NCBI GenBank assembly: GCA_019044685.2 | Contig: JAGTXX020000010.1 | Span: forward strand, 62,001-126,000 | Length of the DNA: 64,000 nucleotides | Source: Nannochloris sp. 'desiccata' | Lineage: Eukaryota; Chlorophyta; Trebouxiophyceae; Chlorellales; Chlorellaceae | Direction: 5' to 3' | Part shown: positions 32,260 to 42,920 of the stretch, piece after piece | How the letters are laid out: every line of letters starts with the position of its first letter | Position numbering within the stretch: the stretch's first letter is position 1 | Notes under the pieces: model-generated | Database searches by the model: none | What the model saw: the letters and a program-made list of their open reading frames with translations, nothing else | What the model was told of the DNA's origin: nothing | Made by a program: the position numbers and the translations under genes

Positions 32260-33943
32260 ATGCAAACATCGCTGGAGATGCTGGCTGGAAAAGGTTTTAC
32301 TCTCTGTAGGCCTAGGGCTGTTCCAAGCCGAACTTCACCTCCCCAGCTTGGGCAGAAGGTCCGCTTGGCTGGCAGTCTGCGACCTCGTCTTCATCTCGCG
32401 GCCTCGGCTGCAGGATCATCATCGGCTGTAAAAGACCAGATTTTTAATAGAAAGGAAGAGCTTGCCGCTCTCAACCTAAGGTTTGATAAGAATCCGAAAG
32501 ATATGCTTATTCTGCTAGGGCCCGCGAATTGCGGCAAAACAGTAAGTTTTTAGGAAACCTGTTGATCTTTTGTTGCGGAACGAATCTTGTGCTTGCTTAT
32601 TTCAACCTCTCTCCACACTTTGCGTCTATTCTTTTTTACCCGTATCCATGCAGAAACTGCTTCAAGAAGTAAAGAAAGATAGGGAGTTTGCTCAAGCTGT
32701 AATAGGTGAAGGCCCTCCTCCTATTCTCTACCTGGACTGTCGTGGAAAAGATATCAGCTCTCCCAAGAAATTCGCGAACGTGTAATAGGTGAAGGCCCTC
32801 CTCCTATTCTCTACCTGGACTGTCGTGGAAAAGATATCAGCTCTCCCAAGAAATTTGCGAACGCCATTAGGCAGTTGGTCATTGGAGATGCAGGTCTTAA
32901 GAATTGGTGGGCGGGTGTCAAGATTAAACTACCTGGGTTGGAGCTAGACTTGGAGAAAATATTCGAGCAAGCAGCTGGCAAACCGCCAATGGAGTCCATC
33001 ATCGACTCTTTAACCACATTCTTAGAAGCAACGCGTCCATTGCCTTATAAACCCGTCATTATCATTGATGAGGCCAACAAGTTAATGAGATGGAGCGATG
33101 ATCCTGGCCACATAGAGCTTAAAAACCTTCTTGATTTCTTTGTACGGACGACGAAACAGGAGCATCTGGGACACTTTGTGCTGGCATCTTCTGAATCGTT
33201 TGTGATTGATTTTCTTGAGAAAGGTAAGCTGAGTAAGTATGTGCTAGCAATGCTTTCTTTTTCTTTTCTTTAAAATTTCTATTTGCCTTGCAGAGGGTCT
33301 CCACACCAAGCAATACGTCACTCAAGAAATTGGAGACTTGGCTACCATCGATGAAGCTAAGCAATTTGTCGAAAGCCTCATGCTTTGTAAGACAGCACCG
33401 TCGTCTTTCTTTGATACGACAGAAAATGGAGAGCAGATTGACATGTGGCCTCGGGTGTATGAAATATGTGGTGGAAATATTGGGTTGCTGGAACGTTGCG
33501 GAGAGTACGCGAACGATATCGGGAGCTGGGAAGCGGGTTTGAAATGGGTGAGCACAGATCTTGAAGATTCGGTGCAGAGGGGTCTCGGGCCTGAAGATTT
33601 CCCAACAAGTGGCAGCCGTTCCTTGGCATCATGGACTGAAGAGGATTACAAAACTGTGCTGAGGGAAATTGTTCTTGCAAAGATACACGCAGTCTCATTT
33701 AAAAAATTGCGCAAGATGGTGGGCAGAAAGGCGGTGAGGTCGATGGTAGAATGAAACCTCGTGACGATGCGAAGAAAATCTAAATGGGCTAAGGATTTGC
33801 CTGAAACGCTCTTTATCGAACTAAACGATACGAAACTGGTGACGATGCCTTCACCTGCAGAATTGTATTTCATACTGAAAATGTATGATGATGGTGAGCT
33901 AGATGCAGCGCCTCAGAAATCAAATGATGGTAGTCTAAAATGA
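32260..33943 (+). pseudogene. ATPase array copy 3, inactivated and mosaic
   Basis: Same exon layout (32260-32541, 32654-33223, 33294-33943), but exon 2 carries an 83-bp tandem duplication (32,698-32,780 repeated at 32,781-32,863). This brings in a stop at 32,783-32,785 and shifts the frame by two. A second lesion turns a conserved TGG into TGA at 33,752-33,754 in exon 3. Exon 1 and exon 2 follow copy 2. In exon 3 the match switches back and forth and is copy-1-like from about 33,566 on, so the gene is a mosaic made by conversion or unequal crossover. Intron 2 is copy-1-like with a deletion. It cannot make a full ATPase. Confidence 0.9.
32698..32863 (+). repeat. 83-bp tandem duplication inactivating ATPase copy 3
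   Basis: The segment starting TGTAATAGGTGAAGG at 32,698 recurs at 32,781. The two differ by one base noticed (TTCGCG against TTTGCG). 83 is not a multiple of three. Confidence 0.92.
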
Positions 33944-34496
33944 AAAAGCTTTTAGATTATTTTTTGGCATCGTAGATACCCCCGAATCGAATATGTTTTT
34001 CCACCGAGGTTTTTCCGGCTTAGCCGCCGGCATCTGCTGTAGAAAAGCAACTTTTTGAATTTTATTTTTCTTCATTTTCCCTCTACTTTGCTTTATAAAA
34101 CTTTCTCTTTCTTGTATGCCCTGTAAAGTGTTTTGTAACGCCTTGAATAGAGTTTGTGTCTCTAGCCTTCCATCTAGCGTTGCTAGCAGCGGTGGTGGCT
34201 AGAGGGTGGCGTTGAGAAACAGGCTGGATTTTCTCATTAGGCAGCAGCAACTCAGCCAAAACCCAAAACTAAAACCGTGCTGGCGGCCGCGCTGTTCCCG
34301 TGAAAACCATCGTGAAAATCGCCGGTCTTCTTGGCTTGAAATTATTACTTTTGTGAAAATGCGTATGACTGTCTCGCGTATATAACCCAATCTAATACTC
34401 TGCACACCATATCATCAGGGTGGAGACATGCCGTGAAACCGAGCCCTGAACATCCAAATGCCTGAAAATCGCGGCAAACCCAGTGAGGGGAGGAGG

Positions 34497-35067
34497 CAAC
34501 CACTGATGCTAATTTAAACTATGGCTGCTTTACACAACTCTTGCCGACGGTGGGGCGGCTGCAACTGAGCGGTTCCGGTAGCAGCTTCCCAGCCAACAGG
34601 ACAGAGAGCGCAGCTCGGTACTAGAACTGACGGTGTTCATGATTTCACATACAGCAAGCTGTCAAAGTCAGTTGCTTAGCCACACTAATCAAGGATTCGC
34701 CGGCAATGATAAAAAATCTGGGGACCACCAAAGCGTAGGTGTTTGGGCAGTCCAGCCCACCGTATTTAACATTATTCATCATATTATATCCAAAACATGC
34801 TCAGATGACCTGGGATAAGGCGTGTAGAAGAGCTCCCAGCCTTTCAAACAAGTTGTTTGTCGCGGGTTGGCGCGATTTTTTCTTTAAACAGGCGGCAACT
34901 TCACAGGACATAACATTGTATTCCATCTACTGTACATTGTTCAAGGAAATTTAAATTATTATGCAGATTCAATACCAGAACAACGCACGTCTTCAACAGA
35001 TTACATTAAAATTTTAAGATCACTTCTACGATCATTCCTTCATAGAAGACAAAGCAAGCCTTCTAAA
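34497..35067. other. Intergenic region after the array
   Basis: Array homology stops at about 34,496 and unrelated AT-rich DNA follows up to the OMA1-like gene. No gene seen; probably contains that gene's promoter. Confidence 0.55.
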
Positions 35068-36261
35068 ATGAGGCGCAGGTTCCTCCAAACAGCAATACGT
35101 GGAATCAAATCGGTCCTAACCAATCCTCCTACAACGGAAGCATCTGCACGAAGCATCCTTTCACCAACTTCAATTTCCACTGCCACCCCTCGGGCGTTCA
35201 CTGCAGTCAACAGGACAAATTCATCACAGCAGCAACTACAACAACGATATAGAGCATCATGGGGTCGTCCACCTCGCAACAACGATGACGGTCGTGTTAT
35301 TATCTTCACTAACAAACCAGGCCGTGATGGCTACACCCGTTTTGGCTCCCAAGGAGGAAGAGGAGGAACTAACCACAGACAGCGTACAACTCGCCGTCAA
35401 CTAGCAACCCTCGCTTTCCTAGGTACAGGCGGCACTGTTGTCTACATTTCTAGCCGACAACAGATCCCTTACACAGGTAGAATACATGCAATTTTAGTAG
35501 ATCCAGAGACTGAGCTGTCACTAGGCAAACACACCTTCTCTGAAGTTATTAATCAAGCAAAAATGAAGGGGCGTCTCCTCCCTCCACAACACCCTGCAAC
35601 GCAAGCAGTCCGGCCGTGTCGGCATCCGTATCGCTTCAATAGCAAGCGACGGCGCTGGAGGTGGATATCACTCGCATATGCAAGGTCTTGACTGGGAGTT
35701 TGCAGTCATACATAGCCCTGAGGTGAATGCATTTGTCGTTCCTGGAGGGAAGGTCGTTGTTTATACTGGCTTATTAAGATTATTAACAACGGAAGATGAG
35801 CTTGCTGCTGTCATAGCCCATGAAGCAGGGCATGTAGTCGCTCGGCATGTAGCTGAAAGGTTGACCAGGGTTCTGTAGTGGAATTACTCCGTTGTATTGC
35901 CTATTATGCATTTGGGATCCCAATTCCAAGTGGGCCTTTAACAGCAGTATTCTTTCTACCTAATTCCAGGAAAGCAGAAACTGAAGCAGATGTGATTGGA
36001 TTACAATTAGCTGCACGGGCGTGTTACGACCCTGCTGCTGCTGCTGTGGTATTTAAAAAATTAGGGGAAGAAGAAGAAAAACACGGAGCGAGCGCGATAC
36101 CAAAAATGTTGAGAACACATCCTGTGACTCGTGATAGAATTAAAAAAATAAATGAAATGTTGCCGAAAGCGCAGTTATTAAAAGAAGCTGCAGGGTGTAA
36201 TGTGGGTATGTTGGATGCGTTCGAAAGACAGGTGGGTAGTACCATAGGGGGTGGGTGGTAG
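35068..36261 (+). pseudogene. OMA1: OMA1-type M48 metalloprotease with two frameshifts
   Basis: Three overlapping frames together spell an OMA1-like protease of about 395 residues: a basic N-terminus (mitochondrial-type presequence), a hydrophobic segment QLATLAFLGTGGTVVYI, then LLPPQHPATQAVR, NAFVVPGGKVVVYTGLL, the zinc site HEAGH (35,818-35,832), and ETEADVIGLQLAARACYDP with the third ligand Glu. OMA1 is the stress-activated inner-membrane protease that cleaves OPA1 in animals. The frame breaks twice: near 35,612 (GGCCG where GGCG is expected, one extra base) and near 35,870 (CCAGGG, one base short). No introns explain the breaks. Either a recent pseudogene or two small assembly errors; all catalytic residues remain. 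Confidence 0.75.
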
Positions 36262-36650
36262 AGGCATGCATGCATTCAATGGTGACCGGTCGGTCTCTCT
36301 CTCTCTCTTTACAGCCTTTAATATATAAATATATTCTGCTGCCAGAAAACTGATTCAGATAATAATAGAGAAAATATATTTGTAAAACAGTTCTTTTAAG
36401 ACAGAAATATGGAAAAACCGGTGATCGGTCGGTCCCTGGCATTGTAGAACCAAGTCTAGCAACACTCTTTGCTTCTATTCTCTTATATATTTAGTAAACG
36501 AATCAATATCCTTGAACAATAATTCAAAGTTACATAGCTAGTATAAAATGTGTATTTGTATATACTTATAGTATATACCAATGGTGGTTTTAAATGTCAA
36601 AAAGATAAAAAAAACATATCGATATCGTACTATTTAATCTTTTTCTTTTT
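36262..36650. other. Convergent intergenic region with CT microsatellite
   Basis: 3' flanks of the OMA1-like gene and the plastid DnaJ gene. A CT repeat lies at about 36,293-36,309. No gene seen. Confidence 0.6.
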
Positions 36651-37883
36651 TCAACCAAACCATTTTTTGCCGCCGCTAGAACTACTGGTCTTCCCAGCAT
36701 TCGCAACAGACAATTCCTTCAACTCTTCAATCAATTTCTTTTCTTCGCTACTCACCCCTTTTGGAATCTTCACTTTAACATGAACTAAATGATCACCTCG
36801 AGCGGAATTAGAAGCACCCAATTTTGGAACACCTCGTTTACTCATTACTAGAGTAGTCCCAGGCTGTGTTCCAGCAGGTATTTTCAAATCTACAGGTCCA
36901 TCTACAGTTGTTACTTGCACCGTGGTACCCAATATAGCATCAATGTAGGTAATTTCAACATCCGAGTGGATTGTCGTGCCATCCCGCTTTAATTCTGAAT
37001 GAGGTCGGACTGCTAAAAAGACATAGAGGTCACCTGGACCACCTCCTTTCTTTCCAGAATCACCTTCTCCACGAACACGCAATCTACTACCTTCATCTAC
37101 ACCAGGAGGCACTCTCAAAGAGATCCTTTTAGAGCCACGAATTCTGCCGTCACCCTTACATGTCCCACAAGGTGTGGAAGTTTCCCCTGTTCCACCGCAT
37201 GCAGGACAGGTAGATACTTGCTGGAAAATGCCTAAAGGTGTTCGTACAGCTTGTACTACTTGCCCTTGTCCATTACATGTACTACACGTACTTGGAGACG
37301 TACCAGCTTTCACTCCACTACCAGAACATGTACTGCATGATTCTAATCGGCTCACTTCAACTTCCTTCTGGCATCCAAACACCGCTTCTAAGAAATCAAT
37401 GGACATGTCGTAGCGTTGATCATCACCTTGAATAGGTCTATTACGCATACGTTGCCCTTGACCACCACCCATGCCCCCCATGCCGCCGCCACCTCCAAAC
37501 CCGCCGCCCCCCATTCCGCCAAAGAACGATTCAAAAATATCCATAGGATTAGTAAAATCTTGACCATATCCACCACCGCCGAATCCACCTGCGCCCATAC
37601 CGCCACCTTTAAGACCCTCTTCACCGAATCTATCGTAGATAGATTTCTTTTCGTCATCTGATAAGACTTCATATGCTGCGGAGATGTCTTTGAATTTAGC
37701 TTCGGCATTTGCTTCTTTATTTACGTCTGGATGGAATTTGCGTGCGAGTTGGCGGTAAGATGATTTGATCGTCTTCTTGTCTGCGTTGCGATCGACGCCT
37801 AAGATTTGGTAGAAATCACGTGCTGCTTGAGTAATAATTGAAGTACGATTGCGACGAGATTGGCGAGGAGATAAGGCGACCAT
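36651..37883 (-). CDS. Plastid DnaJ (type I HSP40, DJA5/DJA6-like)
   Basis: Single-exon chaperone of 410 residues from an ATG in strong context (ACCATGG, 37,883). A short basic Ser/Arg presequence leads to the J domain ([23 protein letters not shown] at residues 51-53), a long Gly/Phe region, four CxxCxGxG zinc motifs ([32 protein letters not shown]), and the substrate-binding C-terminal domain ([20 protein letters not shown]). The sequence [19 protein letters not shown] is very close to plant plastid DJA5/DJA6, which help load iron onto Fe-S assembly proteins and act with stromal Hsp70. The frame stays open upstream to 38,036 without an ATG, so a longer presequence from an upstream exon is possible. 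Confidence 0.88.
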   Translation of the reverse strand: MVALSPRQSRRNRTSIITQAARDFYQILGVDRNADKKTIKSSYRQLARKFHPDVNKEANAEAKFKDISAAYEVLSDDEKKSIYDRFGEEGLKGGGMGAGGFGGGGYGQDFTNPMDIFESFFGGMGGGGFGGGGGMGGMGGGQGQRMRNRPIQGDDQRYDMSIDFLEAVFGCQKEVEVSRLESCSTCSGSGVKAGTSPSTCSTCNGQGQVVQAVRTPLGIFQQVSTCPACGGTGETSTPCGTCKGDGRIRGSKRISLRVPPGVDEGSRLRVRGEGDSGKKGGGPGDLYVFLAVRPHSELKRDGTTIHSDVEITYIDAILGTTVQVTTVDGPVDLKIPAGTQPGTTLVMSKRGVPKLGASNSARGDHLVHVKVKIPKGVSSEEKKLIEELKELSVANAGKTSSSSGGKKWFG

Positions 37884-38036
37884 GGTGGAAGAGAGAGGGG
37901 TGCTACTGATGCAACGAGTGCTAGATGGAATGCTTGCAGAAACGGTGCTGCGAGTTAAGGGACAAGAAGAAGGATTGTGTTTAGTATATGAAAATAAACA
38001 ATAGATAGGGACGAAAAACAAAACTGACTGAGACAC

Positions 38037-38904
38037 GGCCTCCGGGACGTCTCCGGAAGAAATAATAAACTACTTATTAGACTCTAAAATAATGGCACAT
38101 TGTGACAGCAACCCACGCTTGAACTTGAGTAGCATGTACCACGCCCTTTAAAGTTAAAATTATTGCCTACCTGCTGCTCCTGGCTTTAAAGTGACCACAA
38201 TTTCTGGAAGCACATGTCAATCGACTATTACAAATGGGCAATTCTGTGCTACAAACAGCCCCAAAAGTTGTTTTATAGCTCATAATGATATAAAGATAAG
38301 ATTTATATGAACAAACTAGGTTGGAATTGGCCCAAAGTCTAGTGTTTTCTTTGGCTATTAATGGTCAAAACCAAACTGTGGATGCTGCAACGACAGACGA
38401 GACTTTTGCGTAACGGTGAAGGTTCCACGTTAACACGTGTATCGGATCTAGGAGATTTTAGATGAAATTGACTTCATTTAAGCTCAATGCTATATAAAAA
38501 TGAAGCCTGAATTAAAAAAACGTATTGAAACTGATTGACCCCGGCACTGGCGTCGAGCTGCAAATTTCGCCTATTTTTTGCACAGCCTAGCAACTGAGAG
38601 GCCCTCTTCATATCTGGACCGTTCTTTATTACCAGTATCCAGGTGCGCAAGGGCTCAAGAAAAGGGAACAGAGGGGTGGCCGCCAACCCATCACTATGTT
38701 GGGGTCGTGAGGAAATTGATGTTGCTTTGATAGACTTAATGCCAGCCTGAAGATCTATAAAACATCCAGCAGCGTAGATATTTGAAATAATCAGATCTGA
38801 AACAGCTTAAATTCAGCAGAAGGGCCGTGTCCGCCATCTTCATTTGAACATTATAAAATAACCCATCTTCTTTTCTTTTCTGTTATTGCAGAAGAGCTGC
38901 AAAT
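38037..38904. promoter_or_regulatory. Divergent promoter region between DnaJ and RPS5, with a probable 5'UTR intron of RPS5
   Basis: The region separates two divergent housekeeping genes. TTTTCTGTTATTGCAG ends at 38,891, 14 bp before the RPS5 ATG, and looks like a strong acceptor, so RPS5 probably has a leader intron. The matching donor was not identified. Confidence 0.45.
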
Positions 38905-39598
38905 ATGGCGGCCGTAGATGTTAAACTCTTTGGCAAATGGAGCTTCGATGACGTAGAGGTTAACGATATCTCTCTTGAGGATTACTTGGCCGTTAAGCCC
39001 AAGTATGCTCGTTTCACTGCACACACTGCTGGACGTTATCAAAAAAGACGTTTCCGCAAGGCTCAGTGCCCTATTGTTGAGCGTTTGACCAACAGTCTTA
39101 TGATGCACGGCCGCAACAACGGAAAGAAGTTGATGGCTGCTCGCATTGTCTCACACGCATTTGACATTATCCACTTGCTCACCGACCAGAACCCTATTCA
39201 GGTTCTTGTTGATGCTATCATTAACGGCGGACCTCGTGAAGATGCCACCCGTATTGGATCTGCTGGTGTTGTCCGTCGCCAGGCTGTTGATGTGTCCCCC
39301 CTTCGTCGTGTCAACCAGGCTATTTGGCTCATCACTACTGGCGCTCGTGAATCATCTTTCAGAAACATCAAGACTATTCCTGAGTGCCTCGCTGATGAGC
39401 TTATTAACGCGGCGAAAGGATCTTCTAACTCTTATGCTATTAAGAAGAAGGACGAGATTGAGAGAGTGGCCAAGGCCAATAGATGTGAGTTTATAATACT
39501 TATAAATACTAATTATAATCTTGGCATCCCTCCAGTGCTTCGTTTAGTACTATTATATTTACTCACCATCTAATTAAACCTTCCTTTATTTTGCAGAA
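38905..39598 (+). CDS. RPS5: Cytosolic 40S ribosomal protein uS7 (RPS5)
   Basis: Encodes 193 residues, the normal length. Typical parts: [126 protein letters not shown] and the C-terminal [17 protein letters not shown]. uS7 sits in the head of the small subunit at the mRNA exit. The coding exon 38,905-39,484 ends with the first T of the stop codon; GTGAGT follows, and the acceptor TTTTGCAG at 39,596 supplies AA, so the TAA stop is split by a 112-bp intron. Without splicing the protein would gain about 29 unrelated residues. Confidence 0.95.
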
Positions 39599-40082
39599 AC
39601 GAGATTTTGTTTGTTGGGAACTCTGGTGCTTGGTTTTATCGGCTGATTGATTTAAAGATCAGCAGCCCTTGGCAACTGGGTGCCAGAGGAAAAAAAAGTA
39701 AACGTGTTCAATTGTGAATGCAACAAGAAACAACAAGCGGTTTGATTAATGTAGTATTTTCAGCCGCATGTTATAGATTAGAATACCCATGTAAAACAGA
39801 TTAGCTTGCAATTAGTTGTGTTCAGTCGTCAAAGTAGAAGAAAGTGAGAATTTATTTTTAAGGCCAGTAGTAGAGGCCGGTGTTTGGGAGCCAGCGCTGG
39901 CAGAAGGAATGTGTATATAGCTCTCCACCCGTGGTATAAAGCATCCACATCAAATTACACTATATAAAATTTCAACCAGAATCCAACTGATTGGTTAATT
40001 TCCCACCAGAAGCTCAACTGTGCCCTATATACATCTATGAATTCACCATTTTATTCATTTTACTAAGATTCTTAAGAGCTAA
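39599..40082. other. RPS5 3'UTR and intergenic region
   Basis: Non-coding; contains several TGTAA-like words that may serve as green-algal polyadenylation signals, but I cannot fix the cleavage site. Confidence 0.45.
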
Positions 40083-41108
40083 ATGAGTGCTTTTGCTATC
40101 CTTAAGTCATCTCGGACGCAATTGTCACGTCTTTTAATGCGACCTGCATTGCTAGATAGCGTTGCACCCAGCCAAAGTGGCCTAGTCTATACTTCATCGA
40201 ATAGTCATTCTCTTGCTGCGGAAACCCTACGCTCACAGACCTCCAACAGCCTAGTATCACTCTTTTCTTTGAGATCTTTAAATACTTCAGCCGTTAAGGA
40301 AGCCAGTGTTCAGGTTTCTGTGCCTGCACTCGGAGAGAGTATTACCGACGGCGCCATTGCAACAATCTTAAAACAAAAGGGAGAACAAGTTAAAGAAGAT
40401 GAGGTGTTGATGCAAATTGAAACTGATAAAGTAACAATTGATGTTAGAGCACCTACATCAGGAACTGTAGAAGCTATTTTGGTATGTGGGGATATATTTT
40501 TACTTATCTAAGCTTTATCTTCACGTAGCCGTTGCCGCACCCTTCCGCCTCTGTCTTCATTTTTTCATTATTTCTTCAACTTTCTGCAGGTGAAAGAGGA
40601 TGAAAACGTCATTGTAGGTCATATTATAGCTGTCATAGACGACTTGGGTGAAGCTTCTTCTTCAGCTTCTTCTTCCCCTCCCGCTGCAAAAGCTCAAAAA
40701 CAAGAAGCACCGCCCACAATTTCTGAAGAAAAAAAGTTGCCACCGCCACGAGCTGCTGCTAGTGCTCCTCAAATGACAGCTTCATCTGACGATTCACATG
40801 GACGAGGACGTATTCCTTCTATTCAATTCCCACCTCGTCGCACCTCTACAGGAGATATCATCAGTATGATGCCTGCCGCCGAAGCTGCTGCTGCGGCTGC
40901 TGCCGCTACGGCGAGTGCTGCCGCTAGCAGTTCTTCTTCATCTTCAGAAGTTTCAAAGCCTGTTCGAATGACCGAGTCGCCTCATAAATCTCAATTGTTT
41001 ATCAGAGTTCCCCCTAGATCCTCTGGCCCTGACCCTCCACCGAGAAAAGAACTGAGCGAGTGGGAAATTGAAAATATTATGCTGGGCGGTGCCGAAATGG
41101 AAATTTGA
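40083..41108 (+). CDS. Lipoyl domain (E2o-type) fused to a KGD4/MRPS36-like E3-adaptor; no E2 catalytic domain
   Basis: Exons 40083-40481 and 40590-41108 (phase 0) give 305 residues. A Ser/Arg/Leu-rich mitochondrial presequence (about 1-70) leads to a lipoyl domain (about 76-152: VSVPALGESITDGAI, QIETDKVTIDVRAP with lipoyl Lys 116, EAIL/VKEDENV), typical of the 2-oxoglutarate dehydrogenase E2. After an Ala/Pro/Ser linker comes RIPSIQFPPRR (about 207-217), a poly-Ala/Ser stretch and a terminal ELSEWEIENIMLGG. These resemble the two conserved ends of KGD4/MRPS36 (human: PLIRFPDRR and EEIEFIQRGG), the subunit that recruits E3 to the complex. The catalytic acyltransferase domain (HxxxDG) is absent and only 225 bp separate the stop from the next gene. 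So it is probably a lipoylated adaptor, not E2. The lipoyl part is certain; the KGD4 part is by eye. Confidence 0.8.
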
Positions 41109-41333
41109 AACGTGAAATAGTATTCCTTTTGTCTCGAATTTTTTGTAATTATGTGTAGTACAATGTTACAATCATCATCAACAACAACAACAGCACAAAA
41201 GAAGGACTAACACTGAAACAAAAAACCACACTCATATCTAGCTGTTTAAAACTGCTATATATCGATATGGGAATAAAACTAAACAATAAAACGACCTCAA
41301 ACCCTCAACAGCAACAATTTCTCTGTTTATACT

Positions 41334-42920
41334 CTATGCAGCATGATTTTCCATTGCTATGGCCCTAACAGCATCCATCGTCAGTGACTTTGGTCTCTCA
41401 ATGGGTAATCCCAATGCTCTAGACCATATGCCCTGTGATAAGACCCCCAAAGATCTTGATACGCCAAACAACACGGTATAAAATTTATCTTCAGTGATGC
41501 CATAATATTGTAACAAGACCCCAGAGTGGGCATCGACGTTTGGCCAAGGGTTTTTAACTTTACCAGTTTGTGTAAGCACATCAGGTACTACTTCGTACAG
41601 CTGACTAACCAGACGGAATAAAGGATAGTCTGGCATATGTTTTTGTGCAAATTCTCGTTGAGAGGTGTAGCGAGGGTCAGTTTTACGCAGCACAGCATGA
41701 CCGAATCCTGGAACCACTTTCCCACTTTTCAGTGTTGCCCATACAAAATCAGTTAATTGCTCCTTTGTAGGGTTATCTCCAAGTTGTTCACGGACATTAG
41801 TCAACCAACGAAGTACTTCTTGATTTGCGAGGCCGTGTAAAGGACCAGCTAAGCCAGTCATTCCAGCTACAAATGACAAATAAGGATCTGAAAGAGCAGA
41901 GCCAACGAGATGCGTGGCATGAGCACTGACGTTACCACCTTCATGATCAGCGTGGATTGTTTGATACAATCTCATCATTTCCAGTGCACCTTCATCTGAT
42001 CCATATCCCATCATATGTGCCAAGTTAGCTGACCAGTCAAGAGTTGGGTGGGGATCGATGTTTTTGCCATTCTGGTAGCACCTGCGGTAAATGAGTGCAG
42101 CAACAGCAGGGAGTTTGGCGATTAAATCCATGCTATCTTCATAAATAGGTTCCCAGTACTTTGTTTTATGGATACCAGATTCATAAGCAGAGGCGAATTG
42201 CGAGTGTGACTGTAACGCCAATATAGCGGTAGCAAATTGGGTCATGGGGTGAGTAGTGGGGGGCATAGCTTCAAGAACAGCAGAGATATGAGCTGGTAAG
42301 GTACTTCGTTTTCTTAGCATTTCAGTAACAGCAGCTGCTTGATCTTTTGAGGGTAAATCTCCAGTTAATAGAAGCCATAGAAGACCCTCAGGTAGTGGCT
42401 GACCACCAGATTTTGCAGCAGGGAGATGTTTTTGAAGATCAGGGATAGAGTGGCCTCTAAAACGGATACCTTCTTCAGCGTCGAGAAGAGAAGTTTCCCA
42501 GAGCATTCCGGGGATACCACGCATGCCACCGATCGCTTGTTCGACAGTGACAGTGCCAAGGGCGGCAGCACCGCATTCTTTCTTCAGCGCTTTCAATCGT
42601 TCCTAGAGCAGAACAAATATATCAATGATTAGGTAAAGATTAGTTAATAAGTACTAGATGGTGCCTAGGAATGAGTTTGGTGTTGATTTATAAAGGCAGA
42701 GCTTAGGGCAAAGAGGGGGCTTCAAGCAATTGTCACAAGAGACGAGAAAAAAGAACAAAAAAAAAGAACCAACCTGTTCAGCAGGAATCTTTTCGGCAAG
42801 GACAGCCTTGAGATCAGTGCTTGTCGAGAGACTACGAAGAGCTCCAATCTCAAGATCAGCGAGGGTTTTCTGAGCAAGAGCACCCCTAGCTAGCAATAAA
42901 GATTTACATGCCCTCTGCAT
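41334..42920 (-). CDS. CS: Mitochondrial citrate synthase
   Basis: Exons 42774-42920 and 41334-42602 (phase 0) give 471 residues. The enzyme condenses acetyl-CoA and oxaloacetate at the entry of the TCA cycle. The basic N-terminus ([17 protein letters not shown]) is a mitochondrial presequence, and [17 protein letters not shown] is the usual mature start. Catalytic residues are present: His in [19 protein letters not shown], His in [12 protein letters not shown], and Asp in [10 protein letters not shown]. The sequence is of the eukaryotic mitochondrial type, not the glyoxysomal type. The ATG at 42,920 is chosen over an in-frame upstream TTG. It is convergent with the lipoyl/KGD4 gene, 225 bp apart. 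Confidence 0.96.

Larger units (their letters stand above)
25257..34496 (+). repeat. Tandem array of three 3.4-kb units, each with a P-loop ATPase gene
   Basis: The shared unit start (TCCCAAATCCACAATC) recurs at offsets of 3,418 and 3,437 bp. Units: about 25,257-28,674, 28,675-32,111 and 32,112-34,496 (the last is truncated). Each unit holds the ATPase gene on the plus strand, a 3' tail with a rhomboid-derived fragment, and in units 1 and 2 a poly-Ala open frame on the minus strand and a spacer. Flanks are almost identical between units while parts of the ATPase exons differ strongly. Confidence 0.9.

Noticed and set aside
36651..38036. DnaJ start at 38,036
   Set aside because: The codon there is GTG; the ATG at 37,883 has a strong context and leaves a sensible presequence.
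40083..41108. Simple truncated E2 pseudogene
   Set aside because: The frame is open and correctly spliced to a C-terminus with two conserved-looking motifs, and there is no decayed catalytic domain before the next gene.
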